From Neurospora tetrasperma FGSC 2508 (Eukaryota; Ascomycota; Sordariomycetes; Sordariales; Sordariaceae): a stretch of DNA of 64,000 bases. The translations under genes were made by a program, and so were the position numbers. The DNA lies in the NCBI RefSeq assembly GCF_000213175.1, contig NW_009799179.1, positions 1,859,793 through 1,923,792 of the forward strand, given 5' to 3'. Below the pieces are notes generated by a model. The model ran no database searches. It was not told where the DNA came from and saw nothing but the letters and a program-made list of their open reading frames with translations. Shown in pieces: positions 1 through 12,304 of this stretch (its first letter is position 1; the number at the start of each line of letters is the position of its first letter).

Positions 1-1113
1 GCAGGGGGGAAGGCGGGTTACATGAACGGATCCTATCGATGTTGCGTTCAAGATATCTAATGTATTGTTGTAGGGACTTGCGCGCGGGGATACCTAGGCA
101 CCTTGCCGACTGCTCTTGTCTTGGTAAACTCGAAGTCCTGGGCTACCATCACGTATCAACACCACCTCACGGCATCACGACGACAGGGATCTCAACCAGT
201 TATACTATGCCGAAGTCGCGGCTAGAAGTATGTGCTTTGAACATACAATCGTCTACAAGCAAATGCGCATGGTCCATCACACGTTCGATGAGCGACGTTA
301 GTCCTGCCCTGGAGAAAGAACGAACGAGATACTACAGACAAATGATCTCTGATACTCATCTCTACGCAACCTGAGAATGGGGAACTTGAACCCAAATGAC
401 AACTCACCACCTGCATACATACTGAGTTACCATATGTTCCACACGTGGGGGTTATACGATGCAATGAACCCTACGATACCACCAGTTCGCACGATGCATC
501 ATTTTCTGTTATCATCGGTTATCACTCGTCCTCTAGATTGCACTCGGATTTCCTTCGGTTGGTCTATCAGAGTTCCACTGGGGTTGCATCACGCTATTGA
601 GATCAAGTACGCAGGGCTTACCATATTGGAGTCGGTAAGGTAGGAATCAAGCAGCGGCACTGCATGATTGCAATTGCAACAAGCGCTATGCTTCTGATCT
701 TTACGTTCAACGATATCGAACTTCCACTTTGCATAATATGGGTAGCAACAAGGACTGTGCTCGGCCGGCTAGAAAAAAATGATTCGTGTGGATAGAGAGG
801 GTAATGTCACTGCAGAGATTTCCACAAAGGGGAGTCTCCTGGGAAGTTGTATAGAAACAGTACCTGACTTCGTTGGTGAAAGGAAGAAAGAGCCTCGAAA
901 CACTACCTGCTCATACCCGGAGAAATAGCAGTTCGACACCATACATGAGTGCCGACCGTAAGCCAGCATTAAAGTATCTAATCAAAAGTAAAAGAAACAT
1001 GACCGCCGGGCCCTTCGCTGAGCGCCGGCAAAAGTCCAGAAACCAAAATAGTATGGTAAATAGAGAGCGTAGACAAATGGAAGGGGGTATCTAGATTAAT
1101 AAGTTGAAGTTGA
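1..1113. other. No gene recognised (window edge)
   Basis: Nothing recognisable is seen on either strand here. The open frames present are short, overlap each other on opposite strands and show no domain or splice structure. The last part lies just beyond the stop codon of the palmitoyltransferase gene on the minus strand and probably includes its 3' UTR. Confidence 0.5.
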
Positions 1114-2653
1114 TCACAAGTTGGCCGACCCATGGGCCCGGTCCTGTGATCCCTGCTCCTGCTTCTTTTGTTTCCTCTCCTTGGCCTGTGATTTCGACGA
1201 CAACTCTTTCTTCGATGTGGTAAACCCCTTCTCGTCGTCGGTTAGGTGCGGAAGCCTGAACCTTTCTCGCACTCGCAGATATATGGGGCCCATTTCGTAG
1301 AAGCTCTCATTGTTCTCGTACGTTGCGCAAGGTGAGTCCTTGAGGGGCAGTAGCCAGTCAATGATGCTGTTGCCCATGACGGATTTCCAGTTTCGATAGA
1401 AGCCTAGATCCCACGGGTTCTCGCCCAGCTCGGTTTTCACGACAGCAAAGGTGCGCGTTGCGAGCATATCCCTCTCATTGGCCACGCCTCTTGCACCGAC
1501 GTCTCCAGGTAATGGAGTGGCCAAGTCTCCGGATTTCGATATCGGATATGTGACGACCTTGTACTTTTCACAAGATTGGATGCCTCTCGGGACCCGAATG
1601 GCGAGGTTATGTACGAAGTTTTTGGACTTGAGGTAGTCGATGTTTGTCATGTTCTGCAGCGCATATCGCGCGGAAGTGATGAACATGGTTACGGCAAAAA
1701 ATCCCAGAAGGCCGGATAAAGCCAATATGGCGACCACAAAACCATCAAGGCCGTGACCGGTATGAAGTCGTTGTCTCGTGCAAACAGCGCAAGCAGTGAT
1801 AACTACTATGGAGCAAAGCGATGCGTAAAACGTGAACTGGATGAAGTACTTAAACGCTGCGCACCAGAATTAGCCGAGTCCGCCATCAGATACATCGATG
1901 ATTTCTTTCCACTTACACGTCTCACCCACGATTCCCCCAACCCACGGGCAATAGTGATCCATCTTCTTGACGCATCGATCGATTTCACTGCAGTGATGCG
2001 CCCTGTCTGGCTTCCAGGTGCAACAACTGTGACACCATCGCGGCTTTCCGTCTGATTCGCAGAGAAAAACGTCTTTGCTGTAAAAGGACTCGAGCCCAGG
2101 GCTATCAGGGTCATCGTCTGGCCCGACATTACTGTAGGCGTTGGCCTCTATATCGCCGGTCTGTTTATGCTTGTGCCGTCGCCAACTTGGTTTCTCTTTT
2201 TCTTCTTTTTCCAACCGCCATATCGCTCGCTGCCCGAGGGGAACAACGCCGGGGTTTAGTTGAATAACCAGGAATAATCGTATATAGGTCAAAAGCATGA
2301 ACGTGAAAGTGACGAGGTAGAAGACGAGGAATGCGATCGCAGCGCTGGGTTGTTGACTCCTATGGAGGAAGTGATCCACTGTGAAAGGGTTCCGGTCAGT
2401 GGAAAAGCTCCGCGTCAGACGGACTTGCAGGAGCTCCACATCTGTCGGGGAGGGAACATGCTGGGTGACATCACACGGGGACAGAGAGCAGTTGTTGAAG
2501 TGGAAGTTGGAGATTGGGGAAAACAACCAGGGACGTACCGCAGACTCTCTTGGCCGTGGTGTATGTTGTCAGACCGAAACAGACGGCTAGAAAAACAGGC
2601 ATAAATCGCGTCACCCATCTCGTCTCGGACCGGCGCGCTCGAACGGAACTCAT
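1114..2653 (-). CDS. PFA5: Palmitoyltransferase, PFA5-like (DHYC variant)
   Basis: Predicted integral-membrane protein S-acyltransferase that moves palmitate from palmitoyl-CoA to cysteines of target proteins. Exons by splice signals: 2653-2539, 2378-1917 and 1856-1114 (introns 160 and 60 bp, donors GTACGT and GTAAGT, acceptors CACAG and CGCAG), giving 439 aa. The frame runs upstream to a TTG at 2701; the first ATG is 2653. Visible features: TM1 about residues 16-37, TM2 about 51-78, a cysteine-rich domain about 144-190 with the motif [11 protein letters not shown] (catalytic Cys about 182), two more hydrophobic segments after it, then NMTNIDYL at the place of the family's TTxE motif, and a lysine-rich tail. 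Tyr replaces the second His of DHHC. As I recall the family, fungal PFA5 proteins carry such DHYC/DHFC variants, so this is probably functional. The junction GET-S-FKYFIQF restores a family-conserved stretch, which supports the splicing. Which proteins it modifies cannot be read from sequence. Confidence 0.88.
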
Positions 2654-5600
2654 TTCGTCCCCAACCCTCGAGGCATGGAATGTGGTGTTGTCGTAGCGCA
2701 ATGGGATATATGGGTCGAAAGTCAGCGATCAGGGTCGTCGGTGGCGCTTCGGACGAACGAGGTACGGGTTGGGGCGTTTATTCGCTTATACGCAGGCTAG
2801 TGCATCAGGCTGCTGATGATGTGGAATGAAAGGTGTCAATCGCAATGGTCGGTCGGCAGGAGGAGTTGGCGCGGCGGGATGACAGAAAGCGGACGGAGGG
2901 CGATATTTCAGGAGGCAAGTGGAATACCGCCTGCTCATATGAGAATCGCCGTCGTTCGGAGGGGACCGCAGCGTTTAGTTACGACGCCGTATGTTGGTCG
3001 CTGCCGTTGGTCTGGACAGATCTCGCGACGGCGTCCAAGGATGCGCTCAAAGATGAAATGCCATAAGTTAGATCGGAGGTTTGCTTCGGTTGGACAATGC
3101 AAGACATTGGATCATCCAGTCTTTCAACGCACATCTGTTGGAACCGGTTTGGAAACCTGCCCTGGCCCCTGGCCGCAGCGGGGAGATCAGCCCCGTAGGG
3201 GCCCGTCCAGTGCCTGCGCAAGAGCCGGGGACCCACACCGTTGGTCGCAGATTGAGGGCACTGGGGGCCCAAACCGGAAATGGTAAGTTAAGGTACCTTA
3301 CCTACACCTACCTCTATGTATTAGTTACTTAGCTTCAGCGCCATCACCTACAGCGAGCATGACCTTCCACTTCATGTCAGTAACGACTAGGTAGGTTTAC
3401 TTCATGTTGAAGAAAACGGAGAGGAAGTACTCTTGAGATTCACAGAATCACAAGTGTGCACTGATCCATTGAGTGAGTCCAAGGGATAACGGTGGTAATT
3501 AGCGTAACAACGCCCGGCATGCTCATGGAACAACAACTGAAGTGCCGTTTACAGTTAAGCATTCCGGCCAATATCAACGCACCAGATAATGAGAGTAAAG
3601 AGCTGCCATGGCCCAATTGCAAAATTGGCATCTACAAGGCATCGTGGCTGTTGGTTCTGCCAGGGCCTCAGCGTAGGCAGACACCAACTGTTACGGGTGG
3701 TATGTCTTAGGTTGAAAACAATTTAGGAGGTTGGCTCGCAACAGCAACCTGAATCCTCGACATACCTAGGTGGATACAGATGTTAAGTTGGTGTTTAGAC
3801 GGCTTGTAAAGTTGAAGCTCTATTCAAGACCTTTGAAGGTAACATGCGTTTGGCCCTAATGGTCGAAGATGACCAAGTTTAGCCAACATCCCGAATCCAC
3901 TCAATGAGTTCGGGCTCGGCTTGGCAAGAGTAGTGGTTTGTAACCATTCATTGAGAATAGTAACTCGGCTAAAGCGATGAAGAGAGTTAGCAACTTCTTA
4001 ACCGAACATTTTGGCAAAACTACTTTAGTTCTGATGACCAACGGGAGGAAACGTGAGAACACGGACCATCCGTTCGTCTTCAAAGGCCAATCCAACATTA
4101 TGCACTGGGCAGTCTGGACAAGGTGTCAAAGCTTCTGTTTATCATGTAATCATTAGTTCCCCGCGAGACGCGCGGCTCCGTGTTGTTACCGAATTCACCA
4201 GGGAGCTGCTGAGAGTCATTGCAACCCAGCGGTGAAATTCGTCGAATGTATACTCGTCAAGGCAGCATCCAGCCAGTGGTTATCGAGAGTCCTGTGGCAA
4301 GATGAAGTCCATATGGTCTTTGACCTGACGCCTTACCCATTACCTGTCGAGATTTCGGTATTCCTTCGAGTGTCGGTTATAATGTTGAACAGAACGGCCA
4401 TATATTTTCTTCATGGCCCTCATTGAGGTCTAGGAGAGCCCCATGTCTTCGACATGTTTCAGTATACAACATCCCCTTTGGTCGCCGCGCTACCGAATGG
4501 GGTAACATGTGTTGAAAGGGGGGCAGTAGTTGCAGCTCTAGGCTGTTTTGTAAGTGGCTCCATATGATTGTCTTCAGATCATGAGAGAAAACATGAGATC
4601 TTATGCCCGAGGCAACATGGAAATCAGGCACTTTCCGCAGAGCCTCAAATTGAGAAAGAGCCTCATAATGTATAAAATTGAAAGTTGGGTCATAGCAAGG
4701 GTGACCTTTGGGACAGCAGAATCTCGACAACTAGAAAGGAAATAAACTCATAATCATAAGAAATACAGTCGCCCACCGCCACACATCTAATAGACTAAGG
4801 GGTGACAGTATTTTTCGACTCTTACTGTACCTCCCAAGGTAAGTTGTTCACCTTGCCATCGAGAACCATCTACTAAAAAGACTTAGTAGCCACATTCGGG
4901 GCTCGAACAGGGTCATCTTGCCGAAAAACGAAAAGTCAGAAGGAAATAGCTTACCTGAAGCCAGTCCAAGCTGGGATTGCTTGCCTCCCGTTGATTATAC
5001 CGTAATCTTACTTCAGGCCTGAATGTCCGGTCGATCTGTTCGTCGACAACAAGTAAGTTGGTCCATGAAGCGGTTTACTGTGACAAGGAATTATGCCTGC
5101 GCCGAATTTCCGTCTCAAGTCGTGGCTAAGGGATTCTTTAGGATGCAAGTATGAAACTCAACTACTTGTCGTCTCTTCCTCATTTCCTTCCACAACTGCT
5201 CTCTCATCGGGGTAGCTTCTTGCCCTCAACCAGGGTCTGTCATTGAAACCACTCGTCATCTGTGGTCACGACCCGAAGCAGCGAGTATGGACCAACCGAT
5301 TAGGTAAACGAAACCATTCATCTGTTGTGGTCAGTTTCTCCCTTTTTTGTCGCAGAAAACTCACCATTTGTTTGCCTTGTTCTCTTCGCAGACTATTTCT
5401 TATCAAGTGTCCTTCCGCTTATAAGCATAGAGAGTATGAGACATGGGGTGAAGTCCAACACCCAACGAATGGGTACCATCGACATGCGCTCAATTACCGC
5501 GGCCTGACCTGTTCAATCGAGACGAAGTGTCGGGGCCGACGTCCGTTATGGTCACTTGATCTTTCCTTGTCGCAATTCGAGTCCGACCATGACACAAGAG

Positions 5601-7753
5601 GTATCCGATTTGAGGGCAAGGCCCTAGCCGGCATATGCCTTATCCACAATGTTCGTCGAGAATATCACAGAAGACAGTCTTCCATGGTAGTGCGAGGGCA
5701 TGTATGCCTCTTTTGCTCAAATGATGGGCAGCCCGCATGGCTTCCATGAGGCAGTTGAAAGTCATCCGAAGACATGGGGTGTCATTTGTTGGTGCTACAG
5801 TAGCCATTCTTTGATCCCGGTATGTTCTTTACGGTCGATACCCTCCAATAACTGAATCTTTGTCGTCACGGAGCCGGAGAGTCACAGAGTTACCCGCGGA
5901 GCCGCAATTTGTACCTCTGCTCGCTCACTATTGAGTCGGCGGAATGCAGCGCTGGTCGGAGGGTAATGGGCGAAGAGGGGGAAGTAACGTTCAAGTAAGG
6001 CAGAAGTGTGCGGTTGTGGCTGGTATTAGCAGGAAGGAGTATGGTTGCGCTGGAGCCGGGCTCACTGTCTGGGCAGGTGGTAGGTCCGGTCAGCACTGCC
6101 CTCTGGTTACATGCGCAGGTTGGGTATTGCAGGCGGTCATCTGCCAACGGAGGAAAAGCGAAACGAGCAATTCGCAGAATTGACGCGCTCGCGTCAGGAG
6201 TGGTGTGCCGGTGGCACGGCAGGGTTATGATGAAATCGAGAAATTTGGTCGGTGAGGATGGACGATTCGGACGTATAGAATGATGATGGCGGGCAATGGG
6301 AAGCTCGTGGCAGTGTTGAAGAGTCTAGGAGAAAAGTGCAGATTCTGCACTCACTTACCTCAAGGCAGAAAGGGCGAACGAGATGTCATGGCACCACCGC
6401 CAGGGCCTTTGCGCCGTTGACTGGATGACGGAAGGCCGCACGAAACTTTTGACACAGCTGAGCCAAGGTATGTAACGTCCTGTATTGTATTCAGTCTGTT
6501 TCTGAAATAGATGTATTATTCACATGTATGCAAGGTCTAGACCTAAGCTGAATGCGGTATGTACCTACACATGCAGTACGAGTGTACTTTCCCACGTGTC
6601 GGTATGCAGAGCCGCATGCCGTCGCTCACGGTCACGGGGGTGGGGGTAGAGGTCTGCATCTCCAAGGCTTCCCTTACCCAGTCCAAAAAGAAAAGATTGA
6701 ATTAACGTCGTTGACTGAATAAAACCAGGTTTTGTTTCTTTTGTTTCGACTACAAAGCCAAGAACTTCATCACATCACTTCCGCCGACGTCAATCCGACC
6801 CCACGCCGGCAACACCGACAAGTGAGCCGGCAGGGATGTCGAGGACAAGAGACTGTCTACTCTTCAGATTCAGGCGTGAAGGGATTTCCTCTCGAGACCG
6901 GCAGTCTGGCTCTGGAAGTTACCAATATACCTTACTTTTTGGGGCAAGTCGGCTCGGCATCTCTTACCTTACCACCGGAATTTGTTACGGCTGCTCGTTG
7001 TGTACGGGCTCTACGCCGGCACACAATCGTCTCTACGTTGCTTTTTACTTGCGTCGCCTGGGATTTCATTACACTGACCGAGAACTGTTCCATAAGCCTA
7101 ACGACGGCTCAACGATCACCAATGGTTGTCCAATCTGGTGGATTCGAACAAACTGTTTTCCATGGAATGACGGACAGGCCGCTCGTTAGTATGAGTCCTT
7201 GCCTTGAGCAAGTGGCAGAGCCCAGGAGTGGAGACACTTCACCGGGACTACACTGCCAACGACCGTCGATGTCGTCTTTGTACCATCTGAGAGCACTATG
7301 CTCCCATATCAGATCCTCAAACACCCAATCGTCCTGTGGGTATGGCCGTCATGGAAATTCCACAGCGCAAGGCGTACCGGTGTTACTTGTTCACTGGTCC
7401 CGAAGCCTCTGAGGTTGAATGGATTCCATGGCTTAGTTTAGAATAAGGCATTTGGAGATTTGACGTGAGTGTTTGTGCCTGTCCATTTGCGACTCTTGTG
7501 GGCAATGGATGAGTATAATATCCATCATGACTTCCCTTTATCGAGTCACCATTCCCATATAGCTTTCATCATTATCATCCTCACCCTTCAGTGTTCTCTC
7601 TGTGAATCCTCAAGACATACAAAGAACATCTTCTACCAAGTTCAAAGCCAGTTCACGCTGTGGTCTTCCCAAAATTCTGATCCTCTCACCTCCAATCCCT
7701 TCAAGACACTGGCTTCCCCCTTCACATTCACTCAACAATCACACTTCGACAAG
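2654..7753. other. 5.1-kb intergenic region, no gene recognised
   Basis: No open frame here has a recognisable domain. The two longest (5243-5749 and 6732-7412 on +) begin with TTG and look random in composition. The first few hundred bases upstream of 2653 should hold the palmitoyltransferase promoter. The last 250 bases before 7754 are rich in CT runs and are likely promoter or leader of the small cysteine-rich gene. A G-rich run (ggggg-t-ggggg) lies near 6635-6650. Confidence 0.45.
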
Positions 7754-8042
7754 ATGGGCAGACACTCGACTTCTTCTTCCAGCAAGACCTCCAGCTCCTC
7801 TGGAGGCAAGCACAGTGGTGCTCCAGGATCTGGCTCAAAGACCAAAACCGTCTGGTACTGCGTAAGTGGTGATCCCTGGTACGCCCGTCTGTGAAGCGCC
7901 GGCTTTTAACAGCTTGTTCATATAGAGCTCCTGTCGCTTTGGGCCTCTTAACATTGATATCGATGAATATTGCCCCGACTGCCAACATAGACGTTGCTCA
8001 TCTTGCACGGTCACTACCATCGAATATAACCCCGGCAGATGA
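7754..8042 (+). CDS. Small cysteine-rich, zinc-ribbon-like protein (74 aa)
   Basis: Two exons, 7754-7861 and 7926-8042, joined in phase 0 across a 64-bp intron with donor GTAAGT and acceptor ATATAG. The predicted protein is 74 aa. Residues 1-32 are a Ser/Gly/Lys-rich, probably disordered segment. From WYC onward the second half has Cys pairs: C36, C39, then CPDC, then CQHRRCSSC-type spacing (C-x2-C ... C-x2-C-x4-C-x2-C), which suits a small metal-binding fold. Splicing is essential: reading through the intron stops after a few codons, whereas the spliced frame joins WYC directly to SSCRFGP. I recall short fungal hypothetical proteins with a similar W-C-C-GP-C-C-H-RC-C layout but cannot name the family or a function. 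The start context (GACAAGATGGG) is favourable and a CT-rich leader precedes it. The remaining doubt is that the gene is so short. Confidence 0.68.
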
Positions 8043-11000
8043 GGATCTGATGCTCAATAGCGCATGACTGTTTTAAATACAACAAGTCACAGGTCATATG
8101 AAGAAAGGATTACACGACGATACGGGCTTCTGTTGCAACACTCTTTTACACCATCTGCTAGAATCTGGGTTTTGTCCTTCTATTTCTTTTGTTTTTTCTT
8201 TCTCTTGCACGGCTCAGAGCGAGACTCTGAGGGCGATTATCAGGAAGTTCAATGGTCCGGATCACAGTACCAATGCTGGAAAAGGATGGATAAACGGTGG
8301 CTCAGGCCCACGGAAAAGCGAGTTCAGAGCGAGGAGTTAGAACTGCCTTTTGCTTATCTACAAACGTTTCATTCAGTCTGTCATACATATGTAAATACAG
8401 CGTCGCTGATCGTGGAAGTAACTATACATGTATTGTGACCTACACCCCTCACTAAAAGCTCCCTAAAGCCCAGTGATCTCTTCTAGGTTAAACTAAACAG
8501 TATTGCATGCTCCCTGGTTAGCAGTCCCTACAATTACCAGAGTTCCAGAGATCTAGGTCACTTAGATTTCCTCAGCCTGTGGTGCTTCCCCCCTCCCTCC
8601 CACCCCCCGATTCTGCCCCTTAAAAACTCAAAACAAATAAAAGAAAAGGAACTGGCATCAACGTTAGTTTCCTCTCAAGTTATTTACCGAGTTCAGATAG
8701 ATAGTTCGAAACTTCGCTACATCCCAGCATCCAAGTGTAAGCCCCCTATAGAACCATATTCTACGGGATCTCCATCCAGCAAATCGACTGAAACAACCTT
8801 TTACATGACATGCATACTTAGGTTGCTGCTGTGCATCGCGGCTCACCCAGAATGACACATTAGGTAGGGACTGCAGTGCTGCACAAATGTGTCACAGTGT
8901 CGCTGCAACCCACCAAACACCACGGGCATCACCAACACTCATGCCGTGTGTGTGAACTACACATGAAGCATCTACCTTTGCAACCTACGTCTACTGGATA
9001 GCGCGCCAATCCACACTATAGTTAGAAGTGTTACAAGCACATCATGGCTACCATGTTGCTTGGGGTATCACACCTGCATGCAGGACATTGCATTTTGGCT
9101 GCAGATTACTACTGGTCGTTATGTCGGTCATCCTGGACCCTTAGAGGTACGCAACACCTTATCCGAAAGACATCTCTCATGGACTGAAACTTTGAATAGA
9201 CATACAGTACCTGAAGAGAGAAAGAGAGGGAGTCGGCCCCATGTTATTCGTTCCCTTGGATAAGTGGTGACGTGCCTAATTCACTTTCAACAACCCACCG
9301 TTACATGGAATAGCGGCGCAGCACACCACCCTCTCTCTCTCCCCGCGCTTGTTTCCTGAGCACATGAGACACGTTTTTCATCTCACCCAACGGCCCCACC
9401 TAGAGGTACCGTACCGTCAATTCTCTTGCTGTTGTCGTTTTTGTTGTTGTGTCTGAGAGGGGTAACTTCCCCACTATCCAAACATGTAGGTAGCACGTGG
9501 GTAGGTACGTATGTTGATAATTTACTCTCTCTGGCCTTTTCTTCTTGTGTGTTGATCTTGATTTTCTGGACCGCTGCTGCCACCGACGCAAATCACACAT
9601 CTCATTGATCCAGTTCCAGCTCAGCATGGATTAAATGGGTTGGGTTGAGCATGTTGCCAAGACTGGCAATGTCAAAAATGTGCTTTTGGTTCCTGCTAAT
9701 CCATGACAGCCGCTTTGGATTGATACTAGGCGCATTGCCGCGTTCCGCGCGGGCGACGCCGCCAGCCTCACGGCACTTGTTGAGGTGCGGTATGATGAGG
9801 CTATTCCTACGCTGCAGCACCTCACCCTCCCTCTTTCCAGCCTTCCTCGCATCCACCCTCTCGGTTTCCGATTTGAGTTAAAATGTGCATGGTAGGGTAT
9901 GGGAGTGGACAAGATAAACCATGATGCTTTATTGTCTCATGCAACGTGCTGCTCTTGGGCAACCCTTGAGGTAGCGCAGCAGTAAGGGAAGGGTCTGTTG
10001 ATCTATTGGCACCGGCTTCATGCCGGCGAGCCTTGCTGGTGATAGTGATAGGCGCGGCGATGGCTGCTGCGTGGCGGTGACCGGCGGACGGGGTCGGGTG
10101 TTGAAACGTTGACACCCTTCGACGCCGACGACGACAACGACAAAACCGGCCAGGTGCGATAGAAACTGACTGATTGACCTGTCAGTGCGTGAGGCTGGCT
10201 AAATCCAGTGACACATAGTAGGGTAGTCGGTCGTCTACCCGACACCAAATGAGGTTATCGATATTTCTGTCCCTGTCCCGGAATCACGGTTTTCGGCGGC
10301 GCCGAGGTATGTCTACCCCTGCTTGGATGACGATGCCTAGCATAGCGTACTCTGACGCCAAGGAAGATGATGTTCTCCCAGGAACTGCCAAAGCGGAAAG
10401 CTGATCCTGTTGCGTTTACATATTCGGAGGTGAGATCCTGATTCTGAGAAGGTGTGGGGGGATTAGGCGCGAGGGTTGGAGTCCCTGGGGAGGTGCTGTG
10501 GGATTTGATTAGTAGCCTTGCTCAAGCCTTGTCATGTCTTTCTCCGCGGGGTTGCGAGAGTTTGCGGGGAAGGGAAGGAAAGGAAAGGAAAGGGAGGGGA
10601 GGATGAGCTGAAGGTGGTGCTTGATACTTGATAGGATCGGGAGTGTCCAATCACATTCCTGCCCGTTGGCTGAGCGGAGAGATACGGGGCAATCTCATGG
10701 AAAAGAAATCGATTCAGCACAGGTTGTCAAGCTGAGGCTGGTAGCTACCTTGATAGGACCAACGTGCCAACGTGCCTGATGAATTCGGCCATGTCCGGAC
10801 ATCCATGTGAGGTTATTGGCCGCAACAGCGCCAAAGTGCCATGACGCAGGAGACGACGTTGCAAAGGTGAAAACTGAACATTGCCATCCGTCTCGACGAT
10901 GGCAGACGCGGGATGACAAGATGGGAAAGCGGGCACACGTGTACAGCGGAGTCCATGTGGTCCTTTCCACCATTCTTGTGGAGACGTACCCGTCCCGTCT

Positions 11001-12304
11001 TGACCGTGACGGGATCAGGACCTGATGAAGAGCCGAGCGGACACTGGGTGGGTCTGGCCTATTCCCACCTTCCGTTGCTGTAATCCCACCGTCTATTGGT
11101 TGCTTGAATCAGGTGGGGTTGCGGGCAGAAGCGAGAGCCCCACTCCAGCGTCGGTGAGGTTCCGAATTTCCACTTCCACAGAAGAATCGAAAAAAAGGAG
11201 AAGGTGTGGAAAATTTACGCTGCCGTCTTAGTGGCCATTGGGCCCTGGCAATCCACACTCACCGAAGCCCGGTATTTTTGTGTAATGATTAGTGTAGCGC
11301 AAACCGCAGCCAGTAGCGCTGTGGGATCTGTTGAGGTTCTAGACAGCAAAATTATAATTCGAAATTTCCATGATTGAAAAGAGTAGGTAGGCTTTGAAAG
11401 CAGACGATATCAAGCCACCAAAAATTCCCACTTCTTCCCGGCCGATTATTATAATCTTTGATGGAAAAGGTAAATTCTCACGATCTGCACGTTGGAAACT
11501 GGTACCGGACTTTGTAATATACATTCTTTGGCAGTCTCCCCTAAACTGCCCGTCGACCTTGCGAGGTACGCAAGGCTTACGGACTAAGTGGTATTTTGTA
11601 CCATTGACTACGTTAGACTCTCCGAGTATGTTACGGGAACACTATACTGTTTGATGTATAGGGAGGTCGCAGTACTGAACTGCGCCTAATGAGGCCGCGG
11701 AGTTGATATTGAGAGGTGCGGGAGATCGACGTCATGGCACGTACCATACCCTTTGAACAGCACAAATGTGAGTACAACATGATCATCATTTTTCAAAGAA
11801 AGGAAGACTGGCGGAACGTCCTTGGCATCAAGAAAACCCGCTGTTGATTTCTGCCTGAGTTGGTTCCTCATGCTAGGTTGTTGTAAGAATTCTCGAACCA
11901 ATGATGAGCCCGCTTCTTCCTTCCCAGTCAGCGTGAATTCCAGCTCATTGTATTTTCTAGATGCAAACCAACACCTCTCAGCCTGAATGAGGGAGCTAGA
12001 AACTACAAGCAACCAAGTGACGCCAGGAGGAGAAGGGGGGAAAAATATGAACGAATCATGTAAAAGCCAAACGCCCGTTTTATGACTACAAGGACCAAAA
12101 GACACCACACGTCCATAAGATACCACAAAAAGGACATCAGAGCCAAGTAACCAAGCCAAACTCACAACTCCTGTATCTTTAGCCACACTCCCCAAAGCCT
12201 GAAATGTCTCTGAATCTTACACGCCGTCCTCCAATGACACCGAGTGCCCGTTACAACACATCCCGATCAAAGAACAGTATACGAACTGCCCAGCCTAATT
12301 CCCT
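8043..12304. other. 4.3-kb intergenic region, no gene recognised
   Basis: This region lies between the small cysteine-rich gene (+) and the 3' end of the ASH1-like gene (-). A purine-only run of GGAAA-type repeats lies about 10563-10603. A C/T-rich run is at about 8587-8610. The 169-codon minus-strand frame at 11686-12195 has no recognisable domain and may be ASH1 3' UTR. No RNA gene was recognised. Confidence 0.4.
10563..10603. repeat. Polypurine GGAAA-type microsatellite
   Basis: This is a run of G and A only, built from imperfect GGAAA/GGGAAA units, in a stretch without a gene. It is a simple low-complexity tract, and no function is inferred. Confidence 0.75.

Noticed and set aside
4861-4930. 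tRNA-like GGCTCGAACAGGGTC on the minus strand
   Set aside because: The T-stem does not pair around the TTCGAGC loop, and no cloverleaf could be built.
5243-5749. 168-codon plus-strand open frame
   Set aside because: It starts with TTG and has no domain, signal peptide or intron support.
6732-7412. 226-codon plus-strand open frame
   Set aside because: It starts with TTG, has random-looking composition and no recognisable motif or splice partner.
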